Origin: Sipunculus nudus
Taxonomy: Eukaryota > Annelida > Sipuncula > Golfingiida > Sipunculidae
NCBI GenBank assembly: GCA_026874595.1
Contig: CM049312.1
Location: 48,423,429 to 48,487,428 of the forward strand
DNA: 64,000 bases
Direction: 5' to 3'
The translations under genes were made by a program, and so were the position numbers. Each line of letters opens with the position of its first letter. Positions within the stretch are counted from its first letter, which is position 1. The notes under the pieces were generated by a model. The model was not told the DNA's origin. It made no database searches and saw only the letters and a program-made list of their open reading frames with translations. Shown here piece after piece: positions 47,428-58,479 of the stretch.

Positions 47428-48710
47428 TTAATGACGTCTCGATAACGTATCAGCGATTATGTTATCGGAGCCCTTGATGTGTTTGATAACTAGGTTAAAC
47501 TCTGACAGGGCTAGACTCCATCTCATTAATCTCTGATTATTATTCTTCATCTTATGAAGAAATGTTATGGGATTATGATCTGTATAAACAGTTATATCAT
47601 ACGGCGTAGAGCCCAAATATACTTCAAAGTGCTGTAACGCCATCAATAGTGACAGAGTTTCCTTTTCTATAGTAGAATAATTCTTTTGATGAGGTAAAAA
47701 TTTCTTTGAATAGTAGCAAACCGGATGACTTATGTTAAAGTCATCGTCTTGGATGAGCACAGCGCCTACACCGCAATCGCTGGCATCAGTCATGAGAGAA
47801 AACGGTTTATCAAAATTTGGAGCCTGTAACACAGGTGCACTTTGTAATATAGCTTTGGCTCTTTCAAAAGCATTTTGACAGTTTTTATTCCAATGGAATT
47901 TTCTGTCCTTTTTCAATAGGTCCGTTAACGGATTTACAACTTCTGCAAAGTTCTGACAAAATTTCCTGTAATACCCAGTCATTCCTAAGAATCGCATTAG
48001 TTCCTTGCGATTAGTAGGAACTGGAAATTCTACGATAGCAGATACTTTACTGGTAATTGGTTTTACACAACCTTGACCTACTTCGTGCCCTAAATATGTT
48101 ACAGTTGCACGACAAAACTCACTCTTGGCAAGATTAACTGTCAATCCTGCTTTTTTCAGTCTCTCAAAGAGTTCTACCAAACTTTGTTTATGATCTTCCC
48201 ATATGTGATTGTATACAACAACATCATCAATATAGCAAGTACAGTTATCTAAGCCAGATAATACACAATTCATAAGTCTCATGAAGCAGGCTGGCGCATT
48301 TTTCATTCCGAAGGGCATAACTTTGTACTGGAACAAACCGTTTGGCATTACAAACGCAGATATTTGCTTAGCCCGTTCGGTAAGAGGTACCTGCCAATAA
48401 CCTTTTAACAGATCTAACTTGCTAATATACGTAGCAGATCCAATCCTATCAATGCAATCTTCCACTCTGGGCAAAGGGTAAGTATCTGTAATTGTTACAG
48501 TGTTAACTTTTCGATAGTCTGTACAAAATCTGTAGGTCATATCAGGCTTCTTTATCAACAAACATGGGGAACTCCAGGCACTACTGCTGTTTTCAATAAT
48601 ATCATTCTCTATCATATACTTTATTTCATTCTTTATGGCTTGTTACTTTTGGGGACCAGCTCTATATGGTGCCTGTTTAATAGGGGAAGCATCTCCTACG
48701 TCTACATCAT
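47428..48710 (-). pseudogene. pol: Gmr1-like reverse transcriptase and RNase H
   Basis: The open part (48615 to 47428, 395 codons) holds SSPCLLIKKPDMTYRFCTDY, YISKLDLLKGYWQVPL (D68), VMPFGMKNAPACF, the catalytic YIDD (128-131) and a gypsy-type thumb (LMRFLGMTGYYRKFC). RNase H follows: D277 in MTDASDCGVGAVL, TIEKETLSL, YTDHNP (D346) and IIADTLSRRH at the end. Nothing follows but 230 bp and the LTR; no integrase lies downstream. Homology extends upstream past a TAA near 48645 (AAG-TAA-CAA) to about 48755, where the frame changes. The first Met is not a true start. Confidence 0.92.
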
Positions 48711-48739
48711 GCTGTAGTACATTAGTTCTACTGGGGACA

Positions 48740-51700
48740 TCAGGAAATAAAGTCATAATTTAGCAGGATTTCCTTCAACTCTGATAACTGATCGAAATCC
48801 AAATGTGACAATTTCTGATCTAAATTATTTAAAATATCAGAGTTGTTCAGTTTTACAGGATGTTCAGTTTTTTTCATGAGAACATCCTCGGCATTCTTTT
48901 CAGTTTCTTTAATGAGTACCAAATTTGTTTGGGGAGGACTAGATCGACATGTTTCCGCTGATCTGTCATGATATTCTTTCAACATATTTATATGACAAAG
49001 TTGTTGCGACTTTCTACGATCAGGAGTATCAATCACATAATTCAAATCTGATTTCTTCTCAACAACTTTGTATGGTCCAGAGTATTTTGCTTGCAGGGGA
49101 TGTCCTGGAATTGGGAATAATACCAGAACTTTATCACCAGGTTTAAATTCTCTTTTTGTCGTCTTTTTGTCATACCATACTCTCATTTTGTTTTGGGCTT
49201 TCTTTAAATGTTCTTGGGCGATTTCATTTGCCCCACTTAATTTCTCCTTGAATTCCTGAACATATTTTAACAAGCTACTTTGAGAACTGTTTTCCATCCA
49301 AGTGTCTTTTAACACCGCCAGGGGGCCTCTTACACAGTGCCCATACACTAATTCAAAAGGGCTAAACCCTAAGCTTTCTTGCACTGCTTCTCGGGCTGCA
49401 AATATCAAAAAGGGTAAACCCTCATCCCACTGGTTCCCAGTGTCAAGACAATAAGCTCTAATCATGTTTTTGAGAGTTTGATGAAATCGCTCTAGAGCAC
49501 CTTGACTCTCAGGATGGTAGGCACTGGATTTGTAGTGTTTTATGCCTAGCTCTGCCATAACCTGGGCAAATAAATTTGACATGAAATTTGAACCTTGATC
49601 CGTTTGTATTGTTCTTGGTAAGCCAAAAGTAGTAAAAAATTTAACCAGAGCTTCAACAATTTTCTTTGCAGATATAGTTCTAAGAGGAATAGCTTCTGGA
49701 AATCTAGTTGCAGTACACATGATTGTCAGAACATATTCATTGCCATGTTTAGTTTTTCTTAGCGGTCCTACACAGTCAAGTATTACTGATTCAAACGCAT
49801 CATGTGTTGTTGGTATGGGCGAGAGTGGCGCAGGACTAATTTGGTGGGTTGGTTTTCCAATCATTTGACACACATGACAAGTTTTACAGTATTTCGCCAC
49901 GTCTCGTTTTAACTTGGGCCAATAGAAGTGTTGGAGAATTTTGTGTTTGGTTTTCCTGACACCCAAATGTCCTGCCATAGGATGATCATGTGCAAGTTTT
50001 AAGATTTCAGGGCGATACTCGGGGGGAACTACAATTTGATAAAGAGTTTTCCACGTTTCGTCCGCTGGTATGGTGGGAGGTCTATATTTTCTGACTAGTA
50101 CATCATTCTGTAAGGTAAAACAAGTTGGAACTGTATCTGCTTCCTCTTTAGTCAAGGCATTTTCTCTAAGGGAGGCAATATCAGGATCTTTCTTTTGCAT
50201 TTCTATCAAATCATCAGTTTTCATGCTAACTTCTACATTCTTTACACTCCTATCCTTCTTTAACTGTTCATGCCCATTTTGATCAGGCGATTTCACGCCG
50301 TTTGTACTCCTTTGGAGATTTCTATTCAGGGTTTGTTTGCCCTGTACTACATTTGTAGTCGAGTCCTTTGGACTGGATGTGCCACTTGGGTCACATGCGG
50401 GCGATTTAATATTTACTCGCGTAACGGGCTTTAAGCCACTGACGTCATCGTTTGAATGCGCCATAAAGGTTTGCGAGAGGTCAAGTACAGAACTCTCTGG
50501 TTTCAGACTTGCCTTTTTACTCATCGCTCGAGTCACTACACAGCCTGGAAATACGCCCGGAAACTCCTGCTGGAGCAGGTCTGTGTCCCTATCAGTGCTC
50601 GGCAATTTTGTCATTCTGGGATCAATTTTCACTCTGTCACCAGCTAAATCGTTGCCTAGGAGGAGCGAAACGCCCTCTACTGGCAACTTTGAACAAACTC
50701 CTACAGTTACAAATTCAGAGACTAAATCAGATTCTAGTTTCACTCTGTGTAATGGAACTTCTAAAAATTCCGAATTAACGCCCTGGACTAGAACTGAACA
50801 CCCCGCGTAACTCTCTTTAGAGAAGGGAAGAACAGATTTCAAAACGAGGCTTTGGGTTGCCCCGGTATCCCTTAAGATTTTAACACGGGCCTTTCTTGCA
50901 TGGTTACCCTCTAACTGAACAAAGCCATCTGACACAAAGGGCTGAAAGCTCTCGTGGACAGGGCTTTGTGTTTCACCTTTAGTCTCTAGTTTACTGGGCA
51001 GTGTTACCGGTTTCATGCTCTGCGTAACAGTTAACGCATTAGGTTTAGGCTTACTTTGACCGTATCTTTTTCTATAACACTCAGATTCTGTATGCCCCTT
51101 GAACTCACAGAATGTACAATATTTGGGTCCAGTCCTAGGTTGTCCCTCTTTATGTTGAGCAGGAGAGTCAGATTGACTTTTATACTGGGGTTTACCATGA
51201 TCGGACTGTGGTTTACCTGAGCCGGAGTGACCCCGATAGTAGGGACTACCCTTTCTCCGACCCAGTTTTGGGCTTTTGCTACCTTCTCTTTTCTCACCAT
51301 ACCTCCTCCTGTGACTGGTAAAACTGGGGCGGTGCGTCAAGGCAACTTCATCTGCCAGGACACCAGCCTCGTTTACATTCCTTACTTTATGTTCATCCAA
51401 AAATATTTTAATGTCACTACGGATATGCCTTTTGAACTCTTCTATCAAAATTAGTTGTTTGAGTTTTTCAAAATCCTGATCAATTTTCATAGACTGACAC
51501 CATCTATTAAATGCACTTTCTTTGTCTCTAGCATATTCAACATGAGTTTGATTTTCTCTTTTGGAGGCATTCCTAAATTTTAAGCGATACGCTTCGGGGA
51601 CTAATTCATAGGCTCTCAGAATGACCTCTTTTACAGTTTCGTAATCCCTGCATTGTTCGTCTGTGAGCGCAGTGTAAACGTCCTGTGCGCGACCAACCAG

Positions 51701-52243
51701 AACGCTTTGTAACAACAGGGTCCACTGGCCTTTAGGCCAAGCCATTAAAGTGGCCACCCGTTCAAAATAACTGAAATAACGCTCCACTTCGTTTTCATTG
51801 AAGGGAGGTACTTTTGTCGAATTTCTGAATAGAAATTCAGACGGCTCATGTGCTTTACGATTTTGAGGATTTTGTAACTCTAACTCTTTCAACTTAATTT
51901 GCGTTTCTCTTTCGATTTCACATCTACGGATTTCTGTTTCTGCTTCATATTTCAATTTAAGTTCATACTTTCTCAATTCTAGGTCTATCGGGTCAATAGC
52001 TGTTGCCCCAAGAGGTTCCTTAATAGGTTTTTCCTCCAAATCAGATTCCTCTTTACTTTCTACATCACCATATAATGATTTCTTAAGTACATTTCTTAAA
52101 CCCTCTACAGTGCATACATCCATGATGTCAATATTTAAATGTAGAGCAACAATTTCAAGTTCATTTTTCTTTAACGTATACAATAAGCTCCTATTTTCTC
52201 TTAATTGTGGTATAATTTCATTTGGTTTAAATTCCGTACCCAT
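48740..52243 (-). CDS. gag-pol: Gmr1-like Gag-protease-integrase polyprotein
   Basis: 1,167 uninterrupted codons. A Glu/Lys-rich helical region spans about 85-125. A capsid follows (160-305), with a SCAN-like C-terminal part: FEKLKQLILIEEFKRHI, IFLDEHKVRNVNEAGVLADE. The zinc knuckle is CTFC....H....C (376-389). The retropepsin has DTGA at 459-462 and LLLGNDL. Integrase: zinc finger H754/H759 with C789xxC792, triad D823, D882 and E918 (DD35E), SSAYHPESQGALERF, and a GPY-type motif YSGPYKV (about 1054). The start ATG at 52243 is ~160 bases after the LTR. The last residues run into the junction with RT, where the frame changes (about 48755). Gag packages RNA; integrase inserts the cDNA. Confidence 0.92.
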   Translation of the reverse strand: MGTEFKPNEIIPQLRENRSLLYTLKKNELEIVALHLNIDIMDVCTVEGLRNVLKKSLYGDVESKEESDLEEKPIKEPLGATAIDPIDLELRKYELKLKYEAETEIRRCEIERETQIKLKELELQNPQNRKAHEPSEFLFRNSTKVPPFNENEVERYFSYFERVATLMAWPKGQWTLLLQSVLVGRAQDVYTALTDEQCRDYETVKEVILRAYELVPEAYRLKFRNASKRENQTHVEYARDKESAFNRWCQSMKIDQDFEKLKQLILIEEFKRHIRSDIKIFLDEHKVRNVNEAGVLADEVALTHRPSFTSHRRRYGEKREGSKSPKLGRRKGSPYYRGHSGSGKPQSDHGKPQYKSQSDSPAQHKEGQPRTGPKYCTFCEFKGHTESECYRKRYGQSKPKPNALTVTQSMKPVTLPSKLETKGETQSPVHESFQPFVSDGFVQLEGNHARKARVKILRDTGATQSLVLKSVLPFSKESYAGCSVLVQGVNSEFLEVPLHRVKLESDLVSEFVTVGVCSKLPVEGVSLLLGNDLAGDRVKIDPRMTKLPSTDRDTDLLQQEFPGVFPGCVVTRAMSKKASLKPESSVLDLSQTFMAHSNDDVSGLKPVTRVNIKSPACDPSGTSSPKDSTTNVVQGKQTLNRNLQRSTNGVKSPDQNGHEQLKKDRSVKNVEVSMKTDDLIEMQKKDPDIASLRENALTKEEADTVPTCFTLQNDVLVRKYRPPTIPADETWKTLYQIVVPPEYRPEILKLAHDHPMAGHLGVRKTKHKILQHFYWPKLKRDVAKYCKTCHVCQMIGKPTHQISPAPLSPIPTTHDAFESVILDCVGPLRKTKHGNEYVLTIMCTATRFPEAIPLRTISAKKIVEALVKFFTTFGLPRTIQTDQGSNFMSNLFAQVMAELGIKHYKSSAYHPESQGALERFHQTLKNMIRAYCLDTGNQWDEGLPFLIFAAREAVQESLGFSPFELVYGHCVRGPLAVLKDTWMENSSQSSLLKYVQEFKEKLSGANEIAQEHLKKAQNKMRVWYDKKTTKREFKPGDKVLVLFPIPGHPLQAKYSGPYKVVEKKSDLNYVIDTPDRRKSQQLCHINMLKEYHDRSAETCRSSPPQTNLVLIKETEKNAEDVLMKKTEHPVKLNNSDILNNLDQKLSHLDFDQLSELKEILLNYDFIS

Positions 52244-52381
52244 ATTTGCAAAGTATCAAGATAACGTGTCTGAGAAATATACGAGTTCAATTGTAGTTAA
52301 ATACTAGTTCAATAACTAGAAGTTATAGAGACCACTGTGAAATATTACATCCAAATATAGCCGTTATTACGAAATACAGGG

Positions 52382-52401
52382 TCTCGTCGCGGTCGCCATT
52401 A
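52382..52401 (-). promoter_or_regulatory. Primer-binding site region
   Basis: Directly after the LTR on the minus strand: TAA then TGGCGACCGCGACGAGA. TGGCGACC-type starts are usual for tRNA primer sites in gypsy elements; I cannot name the tRNA. Confidence 0.6.
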
Positions 52402-53134
52402 TGTTACGGTCCCTTTTCACACCAAACAACTCAGGCCGAACCGTAACACATATGCTCAGACACGTTCTCTTCAAATGAATACGTAACCAAAATATGGGTG
52501 CAAAAACAGTACTATATTACTATATTACAATATTTACATTCATACACAAATAATATAATAGTCAATACATAACGTAATTTATAACCAAGTCTCTGACGAA
52601 AACTGAGTCTCTAAATAACGAACTGTAACGAAATACTTAACTGAATCCGGTAAACGAGAAACTGAAGTCCATCATCAACACATAATTCGGGCACACACAA
52701 AACTGAAGTCCTGTATTAATCCATGTGGCACCAAACAAACATAAAGTCTCTCCTCTTCCTAAATAATAAAGTTCATGGCGTGGTTCATGGCATTCCGTGG
52801 GCTTGGGGACCAAGAGCCCACGGTCACGGTCCCCGGGGATAACAGCAATGTGGCGTTTCAAAGTCAATAGTCCCGCCTCGTACTGCAGGCGAGTTCGTTT
52901 TATAGGCTTTCAACAATGGGTGAAAACCGCAGAAGTTTGTGGTTTTGCTTGAGAGAAACGATAGCGCCGGCAGAACTGCAAAACCAGTACTGAATGGTCC
53001 AAGAATAGTTTTTATGTTTCTAAAAGCGCGTCAGTAGTCACTGATAGCGGGGTGGATCCATAAGCGTGGAAACGGGGGCGGCCACCCCACCTCGTGGCGC
53101 CATCCTCCGATGTCCGGGTGACGTCCATGCAACA
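52402..53134 (-). repeat. Gmr1-like element LTR (5' on the element)
   Basis: 733 bp, same length as the other LTR. Contains the element's promoter by position. Confidence 0.95.
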
Positions 53135-53400
53135 ATTTGCATTTGCTAACCATGATAACAGATATTATATCCTGCCTACACCATTTGGCAAATCTGTTTT
53201 CTAACATTTGAAAATGAGAGTGATATGTTCAAATACATAACAGAAAATGCAGCAGCTGTGAAAGTACACGTTTGAAAAAACATTCTTCAGTATATCAGAG
53301 ATATCACACAAAGCATTGAAACTTGGGTTAAAACGTCACAAGAATGAAAGAGTCATGTCTGCACATTGCACACCCTGAACATGGCGGTGGAACAGATCAT
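53135..53400 (+). pseudogene. Helitron fragment right of the LTR insertion
   Basis: Continues the N-terminal domain after the insertion: FANHDNRYYILPTPFGKSVF, then a stop and, in another frame, a piece reading CLHIAHPEHGGGTDHLMHQY just before 53400. It links the peptidase-like part to the Lys/Glu repeats. Confidence 0.5.
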
Positions 53401-55575
53401 TTAATGCATCAGTATTTCATATACCAAAATAAAAAAACTAAACCGAAAACAATACATGAAAGAATACATGCAGAAAATGAGACAAAATGATACAAAGAGA
53501 GACCATGAACGCCAGTTGGATAAGGTTCGGAAAAAGACATCAAGACAAAATGAAACGCAAATAGCAAATGACCGCCTTGCAGAACTCAGAAAAAAATGAA
53601 AAACACCGAGTGAAGGAAAAACTTGCAGAAAAAGAGTACAACCGGAGAGTAAGACAGGATAAGAACGACGAGCCAAGGAGCGCCTTGCAGAAAAACAGCA
53701 GAAACAAAAACTCAGACAAAATGAAACATAACGAGCCAAGGAGAGCCTTGCAGAAAAACTACAGAAACAAAAACTCAGAAAAAAATGAAAAAACGAGTGA
53801 AGGAAAGACTTGCAGAAAAAGAGTACAACATGAGAGTAAGACAGGATGAGAACCGACGACCCAAGGAGCGCCTTACAGAAAAACAACAAAAACAAAAACT
53901 CAGGAAAAAAATGAAACACAACGAGTGAAGGAGAGACATGCAGAAAAAGAGTACAACCAGAAAGTAAGACAGGATGAGAAACGACGAGCCAAGGAGCGCC
54001 TTGCAGAAAAACGGCAGAAACAAAAACTCAGACAAAATGAAACATAACGAGCCAAGGAGCGCCTTGCAGAAAAACTGCAGAAACAAAAACTCAGAAAAAA
54101 ATGAAACACAACGAGTGAAGGAAAGACTTGCAGAAAAAGAGTACAACATGAGAGTAAGACAGGATGAGAACCGACGACCCAAGGAGCGCCTTACAGAAAA
54201 ACAACAAAAACAAAAACTCAAGAAAAAAAATTAAACACAACGAGTGAAGGAAAGACTTGCAGAAAAACAGTACAACAAGAAAGTAAGACAGGATGAGAAC
54301 CGACGAGCCAAGGAGCGCCTTGCAGAAAAACTACAGAAACAAAAACTCAGAAAAAATGAAACACAACGAGCGAAGGAAAGACTTGCAGAAAAACAGTACA
54401 ACCAGAGCGTAGGACAGGATGAAAACCGACAAGCTAAGTAGCGTCTTACAGAAAAACAAAAACAAAAACTCAGAAAAAATTAAACACAACCAGCAACGGA
54501 GCGCCTCGCAGAAAAACTACAGAAACAAAAACTCGGAAAAAATGAAACACAACGAGTGAAGGAAAGACTTGCAGAAAAAGAGTACAACCAGAGAGTAAGA
54601 CAGGATGAGAACCGACGAGCGAAGGAGCGCCTTACAGAAAAACAGCAGAAACAAAAACTCAGAAATAATGAAACACAACGAGCCAAGGAGCGCCTTGCAG
54701 AAAAAAACTACAGAAACAAAAACTCAGACAAAATGAAACACAACGAGCGAAGGAAAGACTTGCAGAAAAACAGTACAACCAGAGAGTAAGACAGGATGAG
54801 AACCGACAACCTAAGGAGCGCCTTACAGAAAAACAACAAAAACAAAAACTCAGAAATAATGAAACACAACGAGCCAAGAAGCGCCTTACAGTAAAAAATC
54901 AGAAAAAATCAGAAAAAAATAAACACAACGAGTGAAGGAAAGACTTGCAAAAAAAAGAGTACAACCACAGAATAAGACAGGATGAGAACCGACGAGCCAA
55001 GGAGCGCCTTGCAGAAAAACAGCAGAAACAAAATCTCAGAAAAAATGATACACAACGAATGAAGGAAATACTTGCAGAAAAAGAGTACAACCGGAGAGTA
55101 AGACAGGATAAGAACCGACGAGCCAAGGAGCGCCTTGCAGAAAAACAACAGAAACAAAAACTCAGGAAAAATGAAACACAACGAGTCAAGGAGCGCCTTG
55201 CAGAAAAACAGCAAAAGGAACTGATGAGACAAGATCCAATTTGTTACTCAGCTGTCAGGATTCGAAAATCAATCAACAGAAAACGCAAACGATCCTCAAA
55301 GGTAAAAGAAAAAGAGAGACTTTACAAAAGAGATAAGAGAGCTGACAAAATTTACCTGCATCAAGAAAACATGCACAATACTATGAGAAGGCCACAGCAG
55401 AGAAGAAATAGAGACATTCTACAAGCTGAACAAACAAGGAATGCACAGAGAAAATATGGCATAGACTTACATGAGTTTATAAACAAGTTTCACACTTTAA
55501 TATCTGAAGGGCCCAAAAACATTTGTTCATGCTATGAACAGGCATGGTTTAAACACTCTGTAAAGCAGTAAAATG
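53401..55575 (+). pseudogene. Helitron Lys/Glu-rich 21-residue repeats and linker
   Basis: A tandem repeat with 63-bp half-units in two alternating types, together 126 bp: type 1 reads RAKERLAEKQQKQKLRKNETQ with small changes, and type 2 is like RVKERLAEKEYNQRVRQDEN. About 26 half-units lie between 53550 and 55230. The charge pattern predicts a long helix or coiled coil. Frameshifts and stops break it until 54945, after which 208 codons are open. A basic linker (RIRKSINRKRKRSSKVKEKE) and KYGIDLHEFINKFHTLI follow. Helitron proteins often have Lys/Arg-rich repeats here; the role is unknown. Minus-strand frames rich in Cys and Phe are by-products. Confidence 0.75.
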
Positions 55576-56080
55576 GCTAAAAAACCTGGATCACCATGTT
55601 TTAGAAACCGATGTCACAGGGATGCCTTCTGTTTACAAGGAATGGCTTTGCACTACTTGCCTTGAAGCACTGAAATCTTGCAAAACACCAAAGTTTTCAC
55701 ATGTGAATAGTATTCCCTCAAGCCACCAGAGCTTGAGTTATATCCTTTAGAGGAAAGACTTGTTGCACTACGTATACTATTTATGCAGTTAAGAGAGTTG
55801 CCAAGAGGATCACAGTTATCATTTAAAAGGGACTGTGGTTAATGTACCAACACAGATTGATACTACTGTGAATATGTTGCCAAGAACATGTTCAACCACT
55901 GCAACTGTACCGGTCCAGCTCAAAAGAAAATTGTCCTACAAGATTACAGTATGCACACAAAATGTCATCCTGCCATGATACTATGTGCTCTCCATTACTT
56001 GATGAAAAACAGTGAATTTTACCAGAGGGCTGATATAACTATCAGCAATGACTGGCTGACCACATGCACTGATACAGTTT
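55576..56080 (+). pseudogene. Helitron DUF6570-like region
   Basis: In changing frames: VKWLKNLDHHVLETD, WLCTTCLEALKSCKTPKFS (a CxxC pair), an ERLVALR-like and 'QLRELPRGSQLSF'-like block, VNVPTQIDTTVNMLPRT and VQLKRKLSY. These blocks in this order precede the Rep domain of many animal Helitrons and match what is annotated as DUF6570. Several small indels lie near 55830 and 55960. Confidence 0.65.
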
Positions 56081-58331
56081 TTAGTCAGTGTTCTGAAAAT
56101 GATGAAGTAAATGGTGATTTCTCTGAGATAAATACACAGCAAGAGTGTAATGATGATCAATATGAAGAAGTACAAGAAGATGAACATGGGGGAAATATGG
56201 ATATCTTGTTGGATCAAACTGAACTAACCAGTGATGTTATTTCATCAGCACCTGGAGAAGGCCAAAGACCACTCAGTGAATTCCAGGACAAGTATTGTGA
56301 GTACATGGAATTTTCAACTTTATTCTGTGGCCAGAAAAGACCAGACAACAGTGATAGAAGAGTGCCTGTGCATTACAGTGACATATGCAAGTGGGAACTG
56401 AGATCACATGATAGAAGGTCAGCCTCAAGTGTACCTAAGTTGGTTTACAAGATGAAAAGTTGCAGATTAAACAAGTGACAGACAAGGTAAACATTCCTAT
56501 ACGCAGAATCAAAAGCCAAGGTAAACAGTACCGTGTTCGTGATCTTGAATACAGACACACTTAATACAATAACAAGGTTAGATGAAGGATATCGTATATT
56601 CAGATCTATCAGAGGATCTCCTCCTTACTTTGAAGCAAGGAAAAAGGACTTGTTTGCTATGATAAGACAACTTGGACTCCCAACCTGGTTTACCTCTCTG
56701 TCCTCTGCAGACACTCGCTGGGAAGACCAGTTAGTCATGCTTGGCAAGCCAGTTGATAAGAAGGTGTATTCTCCAGAGAAAGGTCAGAGAAATGGATTGG
56801 GAAACAAAATCTCGACTAGTCACGTCAGATTCTGTAACATGTGTACGCTATTTTGACCACAGGGTAAATACATTCATACACACAGTTCTTCAAAGCACTC
56901 ATGTCCCTCTAGGAAAAGTGCATGACTTCTTCTACAGAGTATAATTCCAGCAAAAGGGTTCTCCACACGTTCATATGTTGATGTGGATAGATGTTGCTCC
57001 TGTCTATGGTAAAGATCCTGAAAGTGAAGTTGAAAGTTTCATTGATGAACATGTATCATGTTTTGCAGTCATGCCAGACCATCAAGATCTTAATGACTTA
57101 CAAAAGCATCGACACAGCAGATCATGCCGTAAGAAAGGAAACCAATTTGTCGGTTTAGTTTTGAATACCACCAATGCCAAAAACCAAATTATTGACACCC
57201 CATGAAAGGCAACCAGACATGCTTTTCCAAGGATTCCTTGATACTCCGCAAATGACAGAGGCTGACTACTATGCAGCTATACGCACATCTCTAAAAGGTC
57301 CCAAAGTTTTCCTCCTGAGAGAACCTTCAGATATCAATGTCAACCCATACATGAAGATATTAGTCATTGTACGGAAAGCCAATCATAATCTCCAATATAT
57401 ACTTGGTGCATATGCATGTGCAACTTACATAGTTGACTATATCAACAAGAGCCAAAGAGGTAAGAGCGCACTGTTTGATGCAGCATGTTAGGAATCAAGG
57501 AAAGGTGAAAAAAGACTTAGACAACAAGTAAGAGAAATGGGGAACCAGTTCTTGAATGCTGTGGAAGTCAGTGCCCAAGAAGCAGAATACTTAGTGCTTC
57601 AGTTACCCGTAACCCGTGCCACAAGGGAGGTGACGTTCATATCAACTTCACCACCAGATAAAGGAACACTTTTGCTCAAAAGTAGAGATTCCCTGGAGAA
57701 GTTATCACCAGAGTCTACAGACATTACATAATCTAATATAATCAACAAATACAGTCAACGTCCAAAAGCATTTGAAAACTAGTGTTTGGCTGACTTTGCT
57801 TCTCAGATAAACATAAAGTACCCTAAAGCTGTATCAGAGGAGATTGATATAGATAACACTGATGATAAGACATTGATATAGATAACTGGTCCTTCTTCTC
57901 AAGAAAGAATCAGCATTGCCCTTCTCTGTGGAATAACATACACTAAGAGGAACAAGCATAGAGTTATTAGATACGTCCACTACAGTGAAAAATTAAATCC
58001 AGAAAATTGCTTCTTAGAGAGACTTCTCTTGTTCCTGCTATGGAGAAATGAGCAAACAGACCAACTTGGGCCTTTTGACCAATATGCTGAACATTATGCT
58101 GTTAAAATGCAGGTTGAATATAAACGAAAACAAAATGAACACAATGCAGAAATCCGTTCAGAGGCACAAATCCGAGCTGAATATTACCACGACCAGGAAT
58201 CTGAACAGGTAGCGTCACTAAATAGCCAAACTGAGAGTGATGATTTTGCTTTACCAAAAATCCAGGCAATGAATTTGCCTTCTTTGATCCTGACTGATGT
58301 GTCCATATGAAAAACTATGATGTAACTCACA
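56081..58331 (+). pseudogene. Helitron Rep (HUH nuclease) domain region
   Basis: After an acidic linker (56100-56260) come EFSTLFCGQKRPDN and YFEARKKDLFAMIRQLGLPT (Helitron_like_N, about 56610-56720). The HUH motif HVH (56966-56974) sits in FQQKGSPHVHMLMWID. A stop (56942-56944) lies just before it. The two-tyrosine motif Y-x3-Y with Lys is at 57426-57449 (ATYIVDYINKSQRG). Then come FLNAVEVSAQEAEYLVLQLP and DKGTLLLKSRDSLEKL. The end (NEFAFFDPD, NYDVTH) reaches 58331, where the DIRS-like element begins. The Rep nicks and joins DNA strands in rolling-circle transposition. At least five frame breaks or stops make it inactive. Confidence 0.85.
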
Positions 58332-58332
58332 T

Positions 58333-58354
58333 CTGATTATTCGGGATTCTACGA
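58333..58354 (+). repeat. DIRS-like left terminal repeat
   Basis: GATTATTCGGGATT then CTACGAGA. It is the inverse of 62983-63004 with one mismatch. Confidence 0.75.
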
Positions 58355-58479
58355 GATGTGCGTGTGCATGCGCGGAGGTCAATGAGCGTTCGTCTTCGTG
58401 TTGTATAAAAGTATAATTATCGTGCAAAAGTTTTTTCGACTAGTTGTGGACTTTATAACACTCTGCTTACGTGTTTTTG

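Larger units (their letters stand above)
46461..53134 (-). mobile_element. Gmr1-like Ty3/gypsy element (integrase before RT)
   Basis: A 6,674-bp element on the minus strand with 733-bp LTRs and a 4-bp duplication ATTT (46457-46460, 53135-53138). Internal order is Gag, protease, integrase, RT, RNase H. This is the Ty1/copia order, but RT, RNase H and integrase (with a GPY-type tail) are Ty3/gypsy in sequence. That combination defines the Gmr1 group. The LTRs differ at two positions (46945/52886 and 47079/53020), so insertion is recent. One frameshift and one stop lie between integrase and RT. Confidence 0.92.

Noticed and set aside
46461-53134. Calling the element Ty1/copia because integrase precedes RT
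   Set aside because: RT, RNase H and the integrase C-terminal GPY-type module are Ty3/gypsy in sequence; domain order alone misleads.
53401-55232. Several minus-strand frames rich in Ser, Cys and Phe
   Set aside because: They are the reverse complement of the Lys/Glu-coding minisatellite.
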